DNA of 9,478 bases from Candidatus Scatosoma pullistercoris. GTDB taxonomy: Bacteria; Bacillota; Clostridia; Christensenellales; Borkfalkiaceae. The notes beneath the pieces were generated by a model. It saw only the letters and a program-made list of their open reading frames with translations, ran no database searches and was not told where the DNA came from. Shown in pieces: positions 7,370-9,478 of this stretch. The position numbers and the translations under genes were made by a program. The number at the start of each line of letters is the position of its first letter. The stretch's first letter is position 1. The stretch covers positions 1 to 9,478 of the forward strand of contig DVMZ01000041.1 of assembly GCA_018714725.1 (NCBI GenBank). Reading direction: 5' to 3'.

Positions 7370-8497
7370 ATGGAAGATAAGAACGAAAAACTGGAAGAAC
7401 TCGAAGCTGTCGAGGAAATCAAGGAGACGCAGCAAGCTCCCTCTCCCGAAGAGCAGGAGGGCGAAGCGGCCATGCACGACGTCCGCATCGTCTCTCCGGC
7501 CGTACTGGTGTTCAAGCGCTTTTTCCGCTCCAAGTTGTCCGTGATCGGATTGGTGATGTTCGTCCTGCTGTTCCTGTTCGTGTTTGTCGGCCCGACGACG
7601 GTCGGCTGGGGAGAAACGGAAGTGGACCGCTCGGGCGGGCAGACCACTTATACGCAGTATACCACGGAATTTGTCGGCGCGGACGGCGAGACGTACACGG
7701 TTGTTCAGCTGAACAGCTATACGCCGCAGATCAACGTGTTTGCGCCCGTCTTCTCCTACGGCACCAATGCCGACGGGGAAGAGGTGATGCACATTCTCGG
7801 CACCGATCGTTCGGGCATGGATATCATGGCCAGGCTGATGTACGGCGGCAGAATTTCGCTGACGATCAGTTTCCTTGCCGTCATCCTGAATACGCTGCTG
7901 GGAATCGTGATGGGCGGACTGGCCGGCTATTTCGGGAAGTGGGTGGACATGGTCATCATGCGTATCGTGGACGTCATCAACTGCGTTCCCACGTTGCCGA
8001 TCATGTTGATTTTCAGCGCGATCCTGGACGCGTATAAAGCCGATTATCCGTTTTTGTACACATACCGGATATACATCATCATGGGGCTTCTGACCCTGAT
8101 CAGCTGGACGGGAACGGCGCGGTTGGTGCGCGGCCAGATTCTCTTCCTGCGCGAGCAGGAATATATGGTGGCGGCGGACGCGCTGGGCATGTCTCCCGCA
8201 AGAAAGATTTTCCGGCATCTCGTGATCAACGTCATGCCCCAGCTCATCGTATCCATGACCCTGTCCCTCGGCAGCATGATTCTCTACGAGGCGACGCTCG
8301 GCTATCTCGATCTCGGCGTGCCCATTCCCTATGCTTCGTGGGGCAACATGATCAACGCCGCAAAGGATACGGACGTGCTGCAGTATTATGCCAACGTCTG
8401 GCTGCCCAGCGGTATCTGCATCATCATGGCCGTGCTGGCGTTCAACTTTATCGGGGACGGTCTCCGCGACGCGCTCGATCCGAAGATGAAGAGGTAA
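7370..8497 (+). CDS. oppC: Oligopeptide ABC transporter permease, OppC/DppC type, with acidic N-tail
   Basis: This 375-aa inner-membrane permease pairs with OppB. Residues 1-37 are a Glu-rich tail (about 14 acidic against 3 basic residues) not typical of the family. An OppC_N-like segment follows, with membrane helix ~57-75. An extracytoplasmic stretch at ~76-140 looks longer than usual and contains VGADGETYTVVQ. The hallmark HILGTDRSGMDIMARLMYGGR is at 141-161. More membrane segments lie at about 163-188, 206-220, 234-250, 289-308 and 346-362. The coupling loop is at ~264-290 (EYMVAADALGMSPARKIFRH, then MPQ). The end, IGDGLRDALDPKMKR, is typical. The start at 7370 follows GGAGAGGG (7358-7365). 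An in-frame ATG at 7472 (residue 35) would give a family-like N-terminus without the acidic tail. The next gene starts 4 bp downstream. Confidence 0.92.
   Translation: MEDKNEKLEELEAVEEIKETQQAPSPEEQEGEAAMHDVRIVSPAVLVFKRFFRSKLSVIGLVMFVLLFLFVFVGPTTVGWGETEVDRSGGQTTYTQYTTEFVGADGETYTVVQLNSYTPQINVFAPVFSYGTNADGEEVMHILGTDRSGMDIMARLMYGGRISLTISFLAVILNTLLGIVMGGLAGYFGKWVDMVIMRIVDVINCVPTLPIMLIFSAILDAYKADYPFLYTYRIYIIMGLLTLISWTGTARLVRGQILFLREQEYMVAADALGMSPARKIFRHLVINVMPQLIVSMTLSLGSMILYEATLGYLDLGVPIPYASWGNMINAAKDTDVLQYYANVWLPSGICIIMAVLAFNFIGDGLRDALDPKMKR
7455..7460 (+). promoter_or_regulatory. Possible internal ribosome binding site within oppC
   Basis: AGGAGG stands 11 nt before the in-frame ATG at 7472, which would start a shorter OppC lacking the acidic tail. 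The spacing is longer than ideal. The motif also arises naturally from the Glu-rich codons here (CAG GAG GGC), so it may be chance. Confidence 0.25.
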
Positions 8498-8501
8498 GCG
8501 T

Positions 8502-9478
8502 ATGGAAAAGAAAGACAACAAGCATTATCTCAGCAATCGGGAGACGCGCGAGATCGCGAAAGAAAATCTCCGGCAGATGAGAAAGTACGAAAAACAGAAA
8601 AAGGCAAAGATTCCCGAATCGGACTATATCACTTCGATGAAGAAGGATGACACCATCATCGAAATTGAGAATTTGCACACCTATTTCTTTACGGACAGCG
8701 GCACGGTAAAGGCGGTCAACGGGGTCAGCTTCGACATTCCCGAGGGTTCGGTGGTCGGGGTCGTCGGAGAATCCGGATGCGGAAAGAGCGTCACCAGCCT
8801 GGCGATCATGCGGCTGGTCCAGGGCCCGCAGGGACAGATCGTGGACGGATCCATCCGTTTCAAATCCAGCGATTTCATCTATGACGAGAAGGGAAAGCCC
8901 GTGCCCGTCTACGAGCGGGACGCAAAGGGCGAAATCGTCTATGCGCCCGCCTGCGTCCGCAACCGGAACGGCGAGGTCAGGACCGATCCCGTGCAGAAAA
9001 AGGATCTCAACGGCGAACCGCTCTTTGAAGAAAAAGACGGAAAGAAGGTACCCGTGTACGAGACGGACGAGAACGGCGAGATCGTGCGCGCGCCCCGTCT
9101 GAAAAAGGACAAAGAGGGGAATCCCGTCCTCGAACCCGTACAGAAACGGGACAGCAACGGCTTCCCCGTCTTTGAGACGGAGCCCAAAGTATTCGATATC
9201 GCAAAAATGCCGATCGGCGAAATGCGCAAGCTCCGCGGCAAGGAAATCGCGATGATTTTCCAGGAGCCGATGACTTCGCTCAATCCCGTCTTTACGATCG
9301 GGAATCAGCTGGACGAGGCCATTCTCGTCAACAATCCGGGCGTTACGAACGAACAGGCGAAACGGCACAGCATCAATATGCTCACGCAGGTGGGCATCGC
9401 CATGCCGGAGGAAGTGTATAAGAAGTTCCCGCACGAGCTGTCCGGCGGCATGCGCCAGCGCGTCATGATCGCCATGGC
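8502..9478 (+). CDS. oppD: Oligopeptide ABC transporter ATPase, OppD/DppD type, with repeat insertion; 3' end outside the window
   Basis: This is a cytoplasmic ATP-hydrolysing subunit; 325 full codons are visible. Residues 1-50 are an added, basic, probably helical extension (KYEKQKKAKIPES near its end). The ABC domain starts at ~52 (IIEIENLHTYF). Walker A GESGCGKS is at 89-96, the Q-loop IFQEPMTSLNPVF at 252-264, and the signature LSGGMRQR at 313-320. Walker B, the H-loop and the usual C-terminal oligopeptide-binding motif lie beyond the window. In E. coli OppD about 49 residues separate the Walker A lysine from the Q-loop glutamine; here it is 159. The extra ~110 residues fall between GSIRF (116-120) and FDIAKMPIGEMRKLRG (231-246). 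The intact motifs argue for a working ATPase. The start at 8502 has GAAGAGG (8488-8494), overlapping the oppC end; in-frame ATGs at 8577 and 8637 lack such a site. A partner ATPase (OppF) probably follows. Confidence 0.93.
   Translation, partial: MEKKDNKHYLSNRETREIAKENLRQMRKYEKQKKAKIPESDYITSMKKDDTIIEIENLHTYFFTDSGTVKAVNGVSFDIPEGSVVGVVGESGCGKSVTSLAIMRLVQGPQGQIVDGSIRFKSSDFIYDEKGKPVPVYERDAKGEIVYAPACVRNRNGEVRTDPVQKKDLNGEPLFEEKDGKKVPVYETDENGEIVRAPRLKKDKEGNPVLEPVQKRDSNGFPVFETEPKVFDIAKMPIGEMRKLRGKEIAMIFQEPMTSLNPVFTIGNQLDEAILVNNPGVTNEQAKRHSINMLTQVGIAMPEEVYKKFPHELSGGMRQRVMIAM
8880..9182 (+). repeat. Duplicated four-unit Gly-turn repeats inserted in the OppD ATPase
   Basis: Residues 127-227 of the ATPase form eight units of 10-14 residues, most with an acidic/basic-x-Gly turn and a following Pro/Val/Tyr/Phe-Glu strand-like end. 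Starts are at 127, 139, 153, 166, 178, 188, 201 and 215. They fall into two blocks of four. Residues 134-176 (nt 8901-9029) and 183-225 (nt 9048-9176) align without gaps, with 23 of 43 identical, including VPVYE, GEIV-x-AP, PVQK-x-D and NG-x-P-x-FE. The offset is 147 nt. The frame and codon style match the rest of the gene. The look is of successive beta-hairpins; no named domain is recognised. Confidence 0.8.

Noticed and set aside
3752..8521. Very long open frame (about 1,590 codons) on the minus strand
   Set aside because: It is exactly in register with three well-supported genes and is open only because they avoid TTA, CTA and TCA codons. Its His/Arg/Asp-rich translation resembles no family, and it runs across separate genes and an intergenic hairpin.
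8865..9188. OppD insert as an assembly error or inserted foreign element
   Set aside because: The frame is kept through both sides, no inverted repeats or target duplications are seen at the edges, codon style matches the gene, and the two blocks are diverged rather than identical.
8448..9434. 328-codon minus-strand open frame opposite oppD
   Set aside because: Its register matches the ATPase gene, whose Walker A, Q-loop and signature motifs settle the coding strand.

Overview
The window suggests an uncultured, host-associated Firmicute of the Clostridia type. The evidence is a BspA-like leucine-rich-repeat surface protein, a lipoprotein with InlB/Listeria-Bacteroides-type repeats, and an oligopeptide ABC importer whose binding protein is a lipoprotein. 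All genes are on the + strand, in moderately GC-rich DNA with GC-ending codons preferred. The genus cannot be fixed from the sequence alone.

Layout. 1-2574: the 3' part of a large BspA-type LRR surface protein whose N-terminus lies upstream of the window. 2587-3711: a lipoprotein with two InlB-B-type repeats and a short GLUG/beta-helix-like tail. 3737-6241: an unusually large (834 aa) family-5 substrate-binding lipoprotein. 6242-6361: a 120-bp gap with a perfect 13-bp GC-rich hairpin. 6362-7354 and 7370-8497: the two oligopeptide permeases (OppB/DppB and OppC/DppC types). 8502 to the window end: the first ATPase subunit (OppD/DppD type), cut off just after the ABC signature motif. No stretch over 300 bases lacks a gene. 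No RNA genes, mobile elements or CRISPR arrays were found.

How they fit together. Intergenic gaps are 12, 25, 120, 15 and 4 bp, so the whole window may be one transcription unit: two surface proteins followed by oppA-B-C-D, with oppF expected downstream. The binding lipoprotein captures a peptide-like ligand outside the cell, OppB and OppC form the pore, and OppD with its expected partner ATPase powers uptake.

Most interesting. The OppD ATPase carries about 110 extra residues between Walker A and the Q-loop. This insert is made of eight short Gly-turn units arranged as two copies of a four-unit block; 43 residues of the two copies align without gaps at 23 identities. All visible ATPase motifs are intact. 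The same subunit has a ~50-residue basic N-terminal extension, OppC has a ~35-residue acidic one, and the binding protein has a ~220-residue acidic, helix-like insertion. Several parts of this importer have therefore gained extra modules, which may mark a variant peptide-uptake system with an added regulatory or partner-binding function.
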